A DNA stretch of 64,000 bases. Origin: Spirodela intermedia. Taxonomy: Eukaryota; Streptophyta; Magnoliopsida; Alismatales; Araceae. The stretch lies in contig LR746272.1 in assembly GCA_902729315.2 (NCBI GenBank), forward strand, positions 2,824,035-2,888,034. Reading direction: 5' to 3'. The notes under the pieces are model-generated. The model saw only the letters and a program-made list of their open reading frames with translations, was not told the DNA's origin and did no database searches. The first letter of the stretch is position 1, and each line of letters opens with the position of its first letter. The translations under genes and the position numbers were made by a program. This document shows, one piece after another, positions 25,301-37,012 of this stretch.

Positions 25301-28300
25301 GTCGATTTTGTCCCTGAAGGTATTTTTGGCTGTTCTAGAGACAACACTTAGAGTTGAAATTCTTTCTTTGAAGTAATGTGTGAATGAACCTCGGTGATCT
25401 TCTTATCAGAAATTCATGATGATGCAAGTGGTACTCGAATTACATCCACACATAAAGAGCCTACCGCAAAATGGGAATGTCCTTGGGGCCACACGTTAGT
25501 GGATCATGTTGTGCCGCAATATAAATTGATATTGGAGGAGAACTACATATCCCTGTCGCAAACGACATGTGATGCTATGGATACACAAAGGAATAGGTTC
25601 ATGTGGTGGTCAGAGAGATCCAGGCTGAACAGTCATTTAAGCATATTCTTGAGGTAGTTTTATTTCTTGTAGCATTTAAATATTTTCTCAGTCTTGCATG
25701 ATATAGAACCCATAAAACCGTCATGTATTTTTGGATTCGTGGCTGTTTTGCAATTGAAATGCCTGGTTTGCTAGTTTGGCCATTTCCTTGTGCCCCCCCC
25801 CCCCCCCCCCTAGTGATTTTGCCAAGTGCCAATGACCCATAAATGGATGAATTTCTCGAGCACAGTGTTTTATTCCCTTCAAACATAATTACTTGATTAG
25901 TATCGGCGTGATAGTGAGAGAAACTAGAGAATTATTTATTGACCAAAGAGATAGAACATAGCTATCTAGTGCCATGTAGACCATATGGATCATTGGCACA
26001 AAGAAAAAAAATCAAAGAATTTACGTGAGACGAATTCCTTTTTCTGCAGTTTTCGTACTTAACTAGTGTATGCCGTTTAAAATTTTCTGTTTTTTTGATC
26101 CATGTGATAGGAGAATGGAAGACTCGTGGCTGGGTTCTTGGAGATGCCTGCTTTTGGGTGAACGTGCTGATGTCAAAAACCTGGATGCAGTGCTCTCGAA
26201 GTTGAGTCGCTGTCTGAAATCTGAATGCAAATTAGATGCAAACATGAGCGTCCTGCAGGCTATTGTTGGGGGATCTCAGTCTGTATGTGATATAGAAACA
26301 TGCATATCTCAAATGGTCCTATACAAGGGCTACTTAGGCAGGGGAAGATGCTGTGGAGCAGAAAGCTTTAGGGTTTTTTCTTCTGCAGTAGATGGAGGAG
26401 CCGAAATTATGTCAGAATCAACTCGTGGATTAATACTCGAAGCTGTTAGTTCTACTGTACAGGAACCTGTTGACAGAGAACCTATTGTTCTAGTCCTAGA
26501 CTCTGATCTGCAGGTAGATATCCTGGTATTGTTACTTGATGCTATAATATCCTTTTCATTGTAGATTTTTTTTATAATTCGATGCTTATTTTTGACGTCA
26601 TTATATTGGTTGAATATGAATTCTGAGGTCGTTTTCTTGAGCCAGAAGCTGGAGACTATTTACGCCAAATTATGAATTCTTTCCTGGATCTTTAATGTTC
26701 TTTAGAGTGCCAGATTAGACAGCATGAATTCATAACTTGTTAGGAATTATCCTAGGCTTAGACAAGAATGAGAATATTGATGAATTTTCGTTATAATAGT
26801 ATGTAGGGTTACAAATTGATCCCTTTCCAACATTCTTGTGTCCCTGTGAGGTCACTGTCCGTGATGCGTAATATGGGATTAATGATTATTCGTATATATC
26901 TGTTCTCAGAAAGACAACTCTATTTTGTGATTTTTAAAAAATATGAATTGCTTATACTTCTCCCTTGCATTATTTCTCTTTGAATGCAGATGCTGCCTTG
27001 GGAGAATTTACCAATATTACGAAAGGAAGAGGTTTATCGCATGCCTTCTATGAGTAGCATTTCTGTAACACTTGCCAGAAATTTCCAAAATGAAGAATCC
27101 GAGAGATTAGGTGCTTCCATTCCCTCAGTTGACCCGTTGGATGCATACTACTTATTGAATCCCAGTGGAGATCTCAGTAGTACACAAATGGAGTTCGAGG
27201 AGTGGTTTAGAAATCAAAAGTGGCAGGTAAATCTTGGCTTGTCATGGTTATCTATGAATTTCACTCGTTAGGAACGATGTGCAAATCTCGCTCACGCTTG
27301 GTGATTTTGTTTGTTTCTTTTTGCGTAGATCTTCGAAGGAACATAAAATGGCAATTTTTATCTAATGACTATAAAATGTATTTTCCTTTTTCTCTATGTT
27401 CGTAATCGGTGCAGATCAGAGAATAAGCTAGCAAATGCCTGTGTTTATCAGCTTTTATTAGGTTGGGGCACATTAGATAATTTCAACATGGAAGCCCAGA
27501 AAAATGTCAACTGTTTTAACGTATGCAATCTGCCTACCAATTTCCTTCCCCTGCGTAAATCAGCTGATCAGAAGACTGTTTCAGTTGGATAGAGTGGCTA
27601 ATTCTGAGAATATAACTAGCTCTGAAACCATCTTCAAAAATTGTCAGGCGATAAATGATACAATTTGCTAGTTCATTACGAGTAAAGATACAAGTTCATC
27701 AGATGATACAATTTGATGTGTTGCTTTGAAGGGCCACAATGATTTGCAGGGTTATATGCCTGTCTTACTAAGTGTCGTGAAGCTAAACATTTGTTCCATG
27801 TGATGAAAATTCAAGCACGTTTTGTTCGAATAAAATTACTGTTCATCAAGGAAAGATCGAAGTTACTATCTTTTTTCGGTTGATATCGCTTATGACTTTA
27901 TTGCCCTGTGTCAATTGAGTCATGTAATCCTTTAATATATTTCGGAATTTGGACAAAAAATCTCTTCATAAATTATCGAGTTTGGGGGAGCAAACCTTCT
28001 GGGTGATCTTGCTTCCCATACTTTGAATTGTGTTCTTTACAAAGTGTTCATAAGATTCAATCCGTCTGCCAGGATTCATTTAAAACAGCTAGAGATGCTT
28101 TTACGGCCTGTAGTTCATAGCTCACTTTCCGAGAAAACAAAACCACTTACCCTTATGCATCATCTCATTTTTCATGTATTTTGGAGAATTCAAATGTTAG
28201 TTCAAGCTACTCCCACCTCTTTTAATGATTTCAAAAGAAAGGGGAGGATGATGACGCAGATTTATTTGTAACAATCTCGTCATGCATGTATATAGAAAAA

Positions 28301-29136
28301 AATCTCGTCAATTACTATATCTATGAGTTTCATTGCTGTATATAGAAACAATGAATTCGATCGTCATGCATGTCTACTGATCTTTCTAAAACCATCTCAT
28401 GTGAATCTGACGAGTAGGGAAAAGCTGGAAAGGTGCCCACATCTGAAGAACTCATTGAGGCCTTGCAGAACCATGATCTTTTTCTTTATTTTGGCCATGG
28501 AAGTGGTATGTTCTACGCTTATCTCTTCCCGTAGTTTTCTAGACACATGTTTTCAAATATGTGTAACAAAATTCGCTTCCTTTTTTCTTCTGTGGGCGTG
28601 GTTGTGTTGCTTCAGGAACACAATATATACCAGGGAACGCAATCCAGAAGGTTGATCACTGCGCTGCTACACTCCTCATGGGCTGCAGCAGCGGATCTCT
28701 CTTTCTCCGGGGGTGTTATGCTCCACATGGCGCCCCTCTTTCCTACCTATTGGCTGGCTCACCTGCTGTCATTGCCAATCTCTGGGAGGTCTCAGACAAG
28801 GACATTGATAGATTTGGCAAGGCGATGCTGAATTCATGGCTGCAGGAGTCAACTACTGCTGATCATACTCAGTCTAACAACAGAACTCTGCAAGATAGTG
28901 GGCATCTCCACGCAGAGGGTGGAAGCACTAAGCCTCTTAAAACTCGGAGAAAATCTTCCAAAGATCAGAGAGGTCAGACGTCCAAGCAAGATATCTGCGG
29001 AGATCTTTCCAAGAATAATAGGATCGCATCGTTTATGAGCCAAGCTCGGGATGCCTGCAAGTTGCCGCAGCTGATTGGGGCATCCCCAGTATGCTACGGC
29101 GTTCCCACACTAATAAGGAGGAATCAGAAGCGCTAG
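10305..29136 (+). CDS. ESP1: Separase (extra spindle poles-like cysteine protease)
   Basis: Separase is the caspase-like protease that cleaves the cohesin kleisin at anaphase, releasing sister chromatids. I rebuilt 27 exons joined in consistent phase: 10305-11110, 11368-11545, 11725-11796, 15796-15930, 16028-16503, 16650-16752, 16841-16966, 18685-18981, 19060-19179, 19268-19489, 19604-19714, 19800-19928, 20053-20406, 20494-20583, 22199-22441, 22541-22664, 22798-23700, 23801-24032, 24148-24250, 24437-24619, 24951-25003, 25090-25319, 25410-25653, 26111-26513, 26990-27226, 28418-28505, 28616-29136. All introns are GT-AG. The product is about 2260 residues, close to the roughly 2200 of Arabidopsis ESP. 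The C-terminal peptidase C50 domain is intact: [11 protein letters not shown] from about residue 1980, [16 protein letters not shown], catalytic His about 2085 in YFGHGSG (28496-28498), and catalytic Cys about 2111 in MGCSSGSL (28684-28686), then [18 protein letters not shown]. The N-terminal start has a short KKKKK run. Exon 20 start is the least certain junction, chosen to keep phase. Confidence 0.93.
13511..13734 (+). repeat. 5' LTR of the Copia element
   Basis: Begins TGTTG and ends CTACA, as Copia LTRs do. It contains a TATA-like box near 13608 and AATAAAATTCTT near 13660, a likely poly(A) signal. It aligns over its full length to 15093-15316 with roughly 25-30 differences counted by eye. 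Confidence 0.88.
14499..14783 (+). pseudogene. Copia RNase H fragment
   Basis: The frame reads [49 protein letters not shown] and SSVEAELRA. This is the C-terminal RNase H region of a Ty1/Copia polyprotein (consensus SADWAG...STSGY...SWSSKKQ...SSAEAEYRA). The Asp of the ADYAG motif and the Glu of EAEL are kept. The frame stops at 14783 and decayed similarity follows, so it is not functional. Confidence 0.85.
15093..15316 (+). repeat. 3' LTR of the Copia element
   Basis: Partner of the LTR at 13511-13734, the same length. It follows directly on the polypurine tract at 15082-15092. It contains TATAAATACTGG near 15190, a good TATA box, and AATAAAATTCTT near 15241. Confidence 0.88.
16967..18684 (+). 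other. Separase intron 7
   Basis: A 1.7-kb intron with GT-AG ends. No coding sequence or recognisable transposon was found inside it. Confidence 0.7.
20584..22198 (+). other. Separase intron 14, with a short direct repeat
   Basis: A 1.6-kb GT-AG intron. The motif GGATAGTATTCTAGAGAGAA occurs twice, near 21167 and 21209, spaced 42 bp apart, a small tandem duplication. No protein relic was recognised. Confidence 0.6.
25793..25810 (+). repeat. C18 homopolymer in separase intron 23
   Basis: Eighteen consecutive C residues inside the intron at 25654-26110. Long C tracts are length-unstable and prone to assembly error, but this one does not touch coding sequence. Confidence 0.9.
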
Positions 29137-30208
29137 GCCTTGAAGCATATCACAACCATGTTCTTCTTGACCAACATGTGCTACAAACTCTTCCATTCTG
29201 CCTCAGGAGAGGGAAAGGAAAGGGGGAGGGAGGGCGGAGGAGGAGAGGGGAGAGACATCTAATGGCGATTTCTATGATTCACCAAGCTGTTTTACAGATA
29301 GTTTAATTCAGTCTGTGTATAGTTGGTTTTGGTTGTCAGCCGAAGGGCCTGATCGGCAGCCTGAAAGTCCTAACAGTGTTGTACATGGTTTGACGACTTG
29401 ACAAGATGTAATTGCAGCACTGAACGAATCCTTGTGCGCCGGGGAAATCGATCTTCAGGTGAATTATTACCCTACCTTCAATGATTTACTGCATCAAAGT
29501 CCTCTCATCTCAACTTCCCTTACTGAATTTCCTGAAACAACATACTTGCCTTCAATCAGCTTAGAAAAACCATCCTACTCCCTGAATTGTGTTGTGTTCT
29601 GAGAGGATATCAGTCAACATGAGGGCTCCATACTTACATTATCTATTGAAAGTTTCTTGAATTTGGGTTTCTACCTCTGGGCAATTTATGTGTTGGATTG
29701 TCAATTGGATAGCGTGGATTAATTATAATTATAATGGCGTTGTGAATTAAATATGTAAAAAATTGAAGGATGAACATTAGAGTAATATCCTCAGTAGGGA
29801 ATGGGGTTTGGATTCAGAACAGGATCACAGTCTGGGTGTAAGTTCAGTTGGGCGTTTCAGATTGGTTTATCTCGGATTCAGTGTGATGACGGATTATAGC
29901 TTGATCAGTTAACTAATAATTAACTCGGTTAAAAATAATGACAGAAACAAGAGCGTAATCAAACTGAAAAAGTTACCTATTTCTCATGGCTGAGGTCACC
30001 TAGCTGCTCCTAAACTAGTTCTCGAATGCTGATTACTGGTGGTGCCTTTGCTGTTCGGCTCGCTTTGCAGATCATAATCAGGTATGTGACCACAATCAGC
30101 TAGGATAGTTTTGTAACGCCAGCCATTACCTTGCAGTTTCCTCAAGGTGCTCGCAGTTGAATACGAAGGCATACTCTCTTGCATTCTCGCGAGGACTCTC
30201 ACGGCGCC

Positions 30209-30242
<34 letters not shown>

Positions 30243-31015
30243 CCTGAATATGCGTCATAAGATTCGAACCCGGAATTATTTTGTTGGGATCTGATCTGGG
30301 TTCGGGTTCGATTTTGATTCTGAGACACCCAGGATTTTGGTCGTTCCTGTTCATCCGACTGCCATATATTTATTTGCAACGGGTCGTTCCTGTTCAGCTT
30401 CCTTATAGAGATATATATATCTTATATAATGTCGTAGAAGATAAATAAATAAAATGAATCAATGAATCAATAAATAACGCGTAGACCAGGGGAATGCAAT
30501 TATCCTCACAGAAGAAATTACGATTGTATTTATATATCACTTATAAAACCGTGCTGGGAATTCAATTCTTAGCATCGTTCGGGAAAATATACGCTCCATC
30601 CTGCCCAAGAGCGCACCCGGCTGCGGACTCGGATCTGATCACAGGGATATCTTCCTAACGAAGAACATACTCCATCCGACGGGAGACAGAGAGAGAGAGG
30701 AGGCTATGGATATCGGTACCTCGCCAGCTCTCCTCGGCCATGGAGGGCGAGCCGGGGGCACACACGCCGAAGAAACAAGAAACAGAGGCGACTCTACAAA
30801 GAGGATTTGCAGATGAAAGGAAATACAGGATAGATAGAGATAGATACACAAGCTGTGTGTGTGCTACCTATGAGGTGAAATCAAATCGATAAATGAGAGC
30901 TTGCAAGACAGACATCTCGGAATCGGTATTCTGGGTTAGTACGTTGCGGCGATCCATCCATCCATCTCTTCTTCTTCTCCTTCCCCCCTACGCTACCTGT
31001 GCCATATGGTTCGGC
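29137..31015. other. Convergent 3' ends of separase and the DUF1644 gene
   Basis: Non-coding DNA between two genes that point at each other. It should contain both 3' UTRs. A (TC)15 microsatellite lies at 30212-30241. A minus-strand ORF at 29996-30379 spans that microsatellite and has no recognised domain, so I do not call it a gene. Confidence 0.5.
30212..30241 (+). repeat. (TC)15 microsatellite
   Basis: Thirty bases of perfect TC dinucleotide repeat in the intergenic region downstream of separase. Confidence 0.95.
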
Positions 31016-32173
31016 TCATGCGTCCATGTCGACCGCCAGCCCTGCATGGCTCCGGCTCCGCCGGCGGCGGCGCCTCCTCCTCTCAATCCTTCCCACCGCC
31101 CTTCCATGTCTGCCAGACAGGAGCCCTTCTTCTTCTTCTTCTTCTTCTTCTTCTTCTTCTTCTTCTTCTTCTTCTTCATCCTCCTCATCGCCCTCCGACG
31201 CTCCACCGCCACCAGCGGAGGCAGCTGCACCATTGGGATCACCGGGGAGGAGAGGGAAGCGATTTCCGATCTCCCTCTCCAGCGCCCGAGAGCCCCTCTC
31301 GACCCTCCTCAGCCGCGAGGCGAGGCTCGCGTTGGAGTTCTCAAAGGCCCGGAAGAGGCTCAGCACGTAGAGAATGCTGGGGTCGAAGCCTCTGCCGCCG
31401 CCGCCGCCGCCACCACCACCGTCGGCCCTGTCGGCACCGTCCCCTTCGTCGTCACTGGCGGTGCCGCTGCCGTGGCCGCCCTCGATCACGTAGTCGCCCC
31501 ACACCACCGCCCCGGGGGTGGAGGACCTGATGACGCTGATCACGTCCTCGTGCTCCCTCTCGCGCTCAAGCCGCCTCCACCTCTGCTCAAGCACCGGGTC
31601 GACCTCGCGGGGCTTAGCGGAAGGGTGGGCCGCCTTCATGTGCTTCTGGAGCTCCCTGTAATTCCCCAGGAAGGTGCAATTGTCCTGCATGCAGCTCCTC
31701 TTCTTCGCGTTGAGGTACGCCCTGGCCGGCTCCACCACGGTCCACCCTTTCACCTGGCCTCGGCACAGCGGGCACGACAGCTCTACTGCCTCGGGCTTCT
31801 CCGACAGCGGCGGCCACGAGGCAGCCAGAGTGTGGCCGTGGTTGTGGTGGCTGTGGGCTTCGTGGGGGGGGAACACTTTGGTGTAGGCCTTCTTGTACTG
31901 GTCCAGGCAGTTGGAGTAGAGGAAGCTGGTGCCACACATGTAGGGACGGCAGCCCTTGTCGTGGGAGGAGCAGAGGAGGAGCACCGCGTTGTGGGGGAAC
32001 TCCATGCACACCGAGCAGGTGGCATCCTCCCAGTCCTCCTCTAGAGCCTTGGACGGCTTCTTCGGGTGGCCTTCCTTCTCCAGAAACCCTCGACCATAAG
32101 GTGGGAGACGGTAGGGAGCTGGCCGGAACTGGCGAGATGAGAGTCTGCGGGGAGCCCTGGCACTTCTTGCCAT
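31016..32173 (-). CDS. DUF1644 family zinc-finger-like protein
   Basis: A 385-residue protein in one coding exon. The Cys-rich core is the DUF1644 signature: CSVC at residues 53-56, CSSHDKGCRPYMC at 68-80, then NCLDQYKKAY. CPLC follows at 134-137 with GQVKGWTVVEPAR, and C161, C166, H178 and H183 form a C2H2-like end in CMQDNCTFLGNYRELQKHM. These could bind zinc, perhaps as a RING-like fold. The family is plant-specific with no settled biochemistry; some rice members have been linked to salt and drought responses. The C-terminal half is low-complexity: a Gly run, a long poly-Glu run and a basic RRRRRRRRSRS stretch that could be a nuclear localisation signal. The start ATG at 32171-32173 is the first in frame after the leader splice acceptor at 32186. 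Third positions are GC-rich. Confidence 0.88.
   Translation of the reverse strand: MARSARAPRRLSSRQFRPAPYRLPPYGRGFLEKEGHPKKPSKALEEDWEDATCSVCMEFPHNAVLLLCSSHDKGCRPYMCGTSFLYSNCLDQYKKAYTKVFPPHEAHSHHNHGHTLAASWPPLSEKPEAVELSCPLCRGQVKGWTVVEPARAYLNAKKRSCMQDNCTFLGNYRELQKHMKAAHPSAKPREVDPVLEQRWRRLEREREHEDVISVIRSSTPGAVVWGDYVIEGGHGSGTASDDEGDGADRADGGGGGGGGGRGFDPSILYVLSLFRAFENSNASLASRLRRVERGSRALEREIGNRFPLLPGDPNGAAASAGGGGASEGDEEDEEEEEEEEEEEEEEEEEGLLSGRHGRAVGRIERRRRRRRRSRSHAGLAVDMDA
31126..31177 (-). repeat. (GAA)n coding microsatellite, poly-Glu tract
   Basis: About 17 uninterrupted CTT units on the plus strand, encoding a run of Glu near the C-terminus of the DUF1644 protein. The repeat is in frame, so length changes in whole units would alter only the number of Glu residues. 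Confidence 0.95.
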
Positions 32174-32185
32174 TTTCAGCAAAGT

Positions 32186-34804
32186 CTGTAAGAAATAGCC
32201 GTGGCATGAAATGTTAGCAACTCAACAAGAACATGATGTCTACGAGATAAATGGGCAAGAAACCAATGTTAGTGAATTCCCCCCCCCTCCCAAATGTCAT
32301 CATCATCATCATGCCCTTTTCAGTCGGATTAATGCAAACAACTGCCAGGTGGCCAATGCAACAGGGAGAAATCCAAGTCATATGTTGGACACAAGCTAGA
32401 ATTAGGATTTTGGCTAATTTAAGTAAGGGAACGAGGTTTCCCTCACAGTTCCTTCGTAACGTTGTGGAGCTCATCCATTTAGTCCATACAAGTGAAATAC
32501 GAAATTCTCATAAAAGGAGCAGACAGGTAAAATGGAACGATAGTCAGGAAAAGACGTCAATAAAGTTCTTCATGAAAGAGATTGGCTATCAGTAAGGATA
32601 TCACCACCAAAGACAGCTTGTTAAAGAAGAACAACAACTCAACAATGACATGGTAAACAGATGTGAATGACCTAGCACGAGTGGTAAGATCGTCCATCAT
32701 CGTACTCATTAGCAGTGGTCATTCCATTCAAGCATCTACTGCGTACAATGGCATTGTGAGGGCGTAACAAGTGAATAGCCCAGTGAAACAATCTCAAGGC
32801 TTCAGTTGATCCATGTGAGATTTTGGGGCAGCAACCCATAAATCGTCAGAGTCCTCACGATTTCGTAGCCGTGGACGAAATATCAGGGAGGATGAGGCGT
32901 GGGTGACCACTCCAATAGACTCGTTCTTGTGCCAACTCCAAGAAACATAGACCGATCTGAGCACTACGTCCACAGGGTCAAGACCAAACTCTCAAAGACA
33001 AGGTCAGATGGGCATGTGAAATACATCCACTTGTGGGGTCTTTCTATTGAGTAATCGAAAATTACAGTGTTTTGAGCAAGATGCCACCATCATAAAATTC
33101 TCTTACGCCCACTAATATCTCTCGCTTGAAAACTCAAAGAAACGGCTGTCTTTAGGCGCCTTTTTTGATATATTCATTCCCAATGTTCCAAAGTAAATCT
33201 TAGAGACTCATAGAATTCAGGGCAGAAGCCAATGATCTAGAAATATAAGAGCGATATGAACAGGATGTCGAAACACCGTTTAATCTCTACATCATGCAGA
33301 AGTCCTCAACTCACTCCACTGCACACCACTGTATTGATGGCCCTGACTACGCTAGTTATACATATCTACTGAAATATATGAAGAGCGCAGTAATAACTTA
33401 AAGGTCAGATTGCCTGGGCTAAATACCCAGTGACAAGTAACAGCAACAACTCACATTATCTAAAATATTACAAATTCAAAGTCACTAATCGAAACATGGT
33501 GAGGACATATTTTGGCCTTTTGTGCATCCCTTGAAAAAGTATTCAAAAGAAATATGAATTGCACAACCTCATTGCCTATTTAACTAGTTTAACCCCGGGA
33601 CTCTTCATCAAAACTACTTTGTACACACTAAATGACATCACGAATTGTGCGAACCTAATGCCGGATGACAAATGACTATATATTCAGAGGCGAAGTGTCA
33701 GCGCATAGTCCTGCTTCAGGCCAAAATGGAGAGTAACATCGAGTTGAACACGTACCTACATACGATTTATCTACTCGATCTCTCTTTGAAACGAAGATTA
33801 GGAGGTATCATCTTCAGGATAACTGTCCTTGATTAAAGAAAAAAATGATACACACGAGCGCACATCAAAATAAAGAATCATGATGTTTAAGCATTCGAAA
33901 AACGTGATTAAACTCAAAAGATGTTCAAAGTCGGATTTCAAGAACTCTAATTCACCTTCGAGGAAAACAACCACAGGATCACAAAATGAGAGAAATAGAA
34001 AAAGTCAACGGTACCCTATATTTTCATTCCCTTTCTTCAGCTTACCATCCGGAATGACGTGAAAATTTCGAGGTAAAATATACACTCAGATACCACAGCA
34101 GGAATGCGCGGTTGCATAAAGCTCCCACTACTTAAAACACCGGCCTATGTGAGGTCTCTCGATAATGTATAGCAAGCACATCACGTTCCAATTATGAGCG
34201 AATAAAGCAACACCCATGGATAGAGGAAAAACAAATACAAGGACAGAGCCACGCCGTAACCACGAGGCGTTACCAATGTCTGGAACGAAGCATATCAGGG
34301 TAAGATCCCCAACAAAGTCCTCTCTACATTGTACGGAAGAGAGAAAGAACTTCGTCACTTTTATCGGGAGTTCACAATGGATTGGAAGAGAGAAACTCAC
34401 ATGAATCGTAAAATTTGAATTACCCACCATGTTTCACCTTCCACATCAAAATTATCCAGAGAATACAACAACCAGCTAGCTACCACAATAATTTAAAAGA
34501 AGCAGTCACATGACCTGACAAACTCCCTCAGTTTCAAGCATTATGGAACGTGTCGGTGTCTTCGAGAGATAAACACAGCAGAAAAACCAAATGCAAAAGA
34601 GAATTCGCAATGAGCAAGAGATAGGGCGAGGGTGAAGGCACGGAAATTCACGTTGAAATTCGAATCCAAACCTGCAGAACAGGTTTCCGTTCACCTTCCG
34701 CTTTTCCCGCGACAATTTTATCCAGTAACCCTAGAGGCCCTCCCGATCAGGAGAAAAAAAAAATGACGATCAAATGCCACAGAATGGCGAGCGCATCGAC
34801 GCAC
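32186..34804 (-). other. Likely 5' leader intron of the DUF1644 gene
   Basis: On the minus strand, TTTCTTACAG ends just 12 bases before the ATG and looks like a good splice acceptor. A matching donor, CAG|GTGCGT, lies at 34805/34804, downstream of a GC-rich, leader-like block. This predicts a 2.6-kb intron in the 5' UTR. The interval contains no recognisable coding sequence on either strand. A different donor, for example CAG|GTTTGG near 34670, would give a shorter intron. Confidence 0.5.
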
Positions 34805-35090
34805 CTGCACGATCTGACGTGAGATGAGTACCGACGGCCCTCCGCCTCCCCTACGGTGATCCGTCCTCCTCCGGCAGCGCAGGACGATGAGGGAGAAGCC
34901 ACGCTAGGAGGCGCCGCCGACGATGATCTCGAACTCTGGCTGTCGAACGGGGGCAGCGACGGCACAGCTCTCCCTCCTCCACTGACCAGCGCTCCTAGGG
35001 CCACCGGCGGGGACGATGCCCGCCTGCACGAGAAATGGGGGAAAAAAAGGAAAAAGCGGAGGGAGGAGGGCTAAAGATGAGGGCCCAACT
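34805..35090 (-). other. Putative first non-coding exon of the DUF1644 gene
   Basis: A GC-rich block on the minus strand, ending in a GTGCGT donor, at the far end of the leader intron. The transcription start is estimated only from composition. A minus-strand TGGGCC motif lies near 35079. Confidence 0.35.
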
Positions 35091-35145
35091 ACCAATTTAA
35101 GCAGAAATGGAGGGGATCAGGTTCGTCTGTGGGTCGTGGGCACCT

Positions 35146-35151
35146 CACGTG
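35146..35151. promoter_or_regulatory. G-box/ABRE upstream of the DUF1644 gene
   Basis: CACGTG within CTCACGTGAC, just upstream of the estimated transcription start. The ACGTG core is bound by bZIP factors in abscisic acid and stress responses. A (GA)n microsatellite follows at 35155-35180. A second CACGTG is at 35639-35644. Confidence 0.4.
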
Positions 35152-35184
35152 ACGAGAGAGAGAGAGAGAGAGAGAGAGAGTCCT

Positions 35185-36720
35185 ACCATACGCCATGTTC
35201 ACGAGATCGTGAGAGAGCCGATGTAAGTGTGTTATGGTGGCCCCCACCGCGCAGGGCCATGTGACCCGCACCAAAGGCCATCTGGCAGAAAATATTTTTT
35301 TTATTAATACTTTTAACGTCAAATAAATTAAACTACTGTGAGTGAGGCTGTGAGCTCAACCTTTTACAATATTTTTAAGTAAATACAGAATTATTAAAAT
35401 AAAAGGGTGGAAAATATGTATGCACAAATATTATAGCATTTCATTGACGAATATATATGGACGATTTTTTTTGAAAATTGCATATATGCATAATTAAAAT
35501 GCTATTTATGAAAAATTAAATGATTTCTGGTTGGATTCTCAGAATTAAATAAGTTTAGAACAAACGTGGCGTTGAATCTGGTTCACCGGAAGGAAGGGTA
35601 GCTGACGTCGGCCCTCCCCAGCCATCCGCGCTGTCGCGCACGTGTGGGGTGGATCTGGGTAGTATAGCAAATAATTGAGGGTATTATCGTACATGCGCTT
35701 GACTATTGAGTTTTGGTCGCTTCAATAAAGTAATTATAAGAGAAGGGAAGAGTGACGGAAGAAAATTGTTGATAACAGGTGCATATCGTTGGCCACGGAT
35801 TTCGTGCGTACCGGAAAAATCAAAGACAACTGCGCCAGGTACGTGGCGATGCAGATCTACGGAACGTATCCTTGTGAGAGAGCCATTCATAAGCGTCAGA
35901 TATGGTCCTTTTTGTGCGGCCCTGACTTAATGTCTTCCTCTCTCTTCCATGTGCTGTGTCAGGTGAAAATTGATACGGACGGATATTTGGGAATATCCGG
36001 TCTTAAGATGATGCTTCGTTCCGGTTTGGAGTGTTCTGTCCCCTTAGGGACGGACGCGACGGAAACTTCTACTGCCTCGCCATGATGTTCTAAGCTATCG
36101 TGCTCTATTGGTCAACGGACGTTAACGTCCTGGACTTCGTTTATAATTAATTTAATAAAATATCTGCATAACTAAAAAATGATTTTCTGGGTGAACGACC
36201 TCCCTCTCTCCGCCTCTGTCTCTGTCTCTGTCTGTCTCTCTTTCTCCCGCTCTCTCTCTAGAACGCTCTGAAGTCGTGTACGGAGTCCGGCTCTCTGCCA
36301 GAAAGCCGCCGTTGACTCACCGCCACTTTCTCCTCGGTCTCCGCCAGGCGGTCAGGTGGCGTTTCGAACTTTTTTACGCAGCGCCCCCATCTTCTCCTCA
36401 CGCTTGGAAATTTGCCTTCTGCAAGGAGTAGTGCGCTTTCCTTCCTTCGAGGTTTCATGTAAAAATACCCTCAATTATTTATTATTCTCTTAAATTTAAA
36501 TATAAAAATATTATTTATGTTTATACGTTTTTTGGTACGGAGGGGTGCGGCGTAAACGGACGGGCCTGGCCCTATGATTTTTTAAATACTGGGCCAGGCT
36601 CGATCATCCCACCCAGCCGGTAGCAACTAACACGGGGGCGCGCTGGGCCGGGCCCAGCCCGTCGAAGACTCGGGCTCACGCGGGCTCATTAGTAGAGAGA
36701 GAGCGTCCGTGAGTGTATCT
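35185..36720. other. Intergenic DNA between divergent DUF1644 and MAPKKK genes
   Basis: No supported gene. It contains an AT-rich middle (35280-35530), a TC/TCTG-rich tract at 36205-36260 and a block rich in GGGCC/GGCCC motifs at 36548-36690. That GGCCC-rich block holds several site II-like motifs and may belong to the MAPKKK promoter. Confidence 0.4.
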
Positions 36721-37012
36721 CAACAATAAACATAAATTGAGGTCTCATCTAGAAAGTATATTTCCACGGGCAATTATCGATGGTTGCACGTCGGACTTGG
36801 TGTGGGTCCCACGCCTGCGGAGGAAGCCCAGCGGAAACGGGGGTAAGAAAATTGCGAAGCCGAGGTAGGCTTTTTTTTGCTTGCCGGGCGGATTCCGTGT
36901 TCTTCAGTGCTGGGGAAGAAGCAAGGTGGAGAAGGGGAACGACGGCGGCGGCGGCGGCGATATCTGCGGCGGAGTCGAAGCTTGGGATCGAAAGCGGCGC
37001 CACCGTCTGATG

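Noticed and set aside
30255-30275. tRNA-like B box (GGTTCGAATC on the minus strand)
   Set aside because: The flanking bases do not form a T-arm stem and no A box or acceptor stem is at the right spacing. The same applies to GGTTCGATACC at about 49101.
29996-30379. 127-codon minus-strand ORF
   Set aside because: It runs through a (GA)n microsatellite read as Arg-Glu repeats. I recognise no family and it has no splice or promoter support.
30893-32044. 383-codon plus-strand ORF
   Set aside because: It is antisense to the DUF1644 gene, carries the poly-Phe readout of the CTT repeat and has no domain. The minus strand has the conserved Cys-rich protein.
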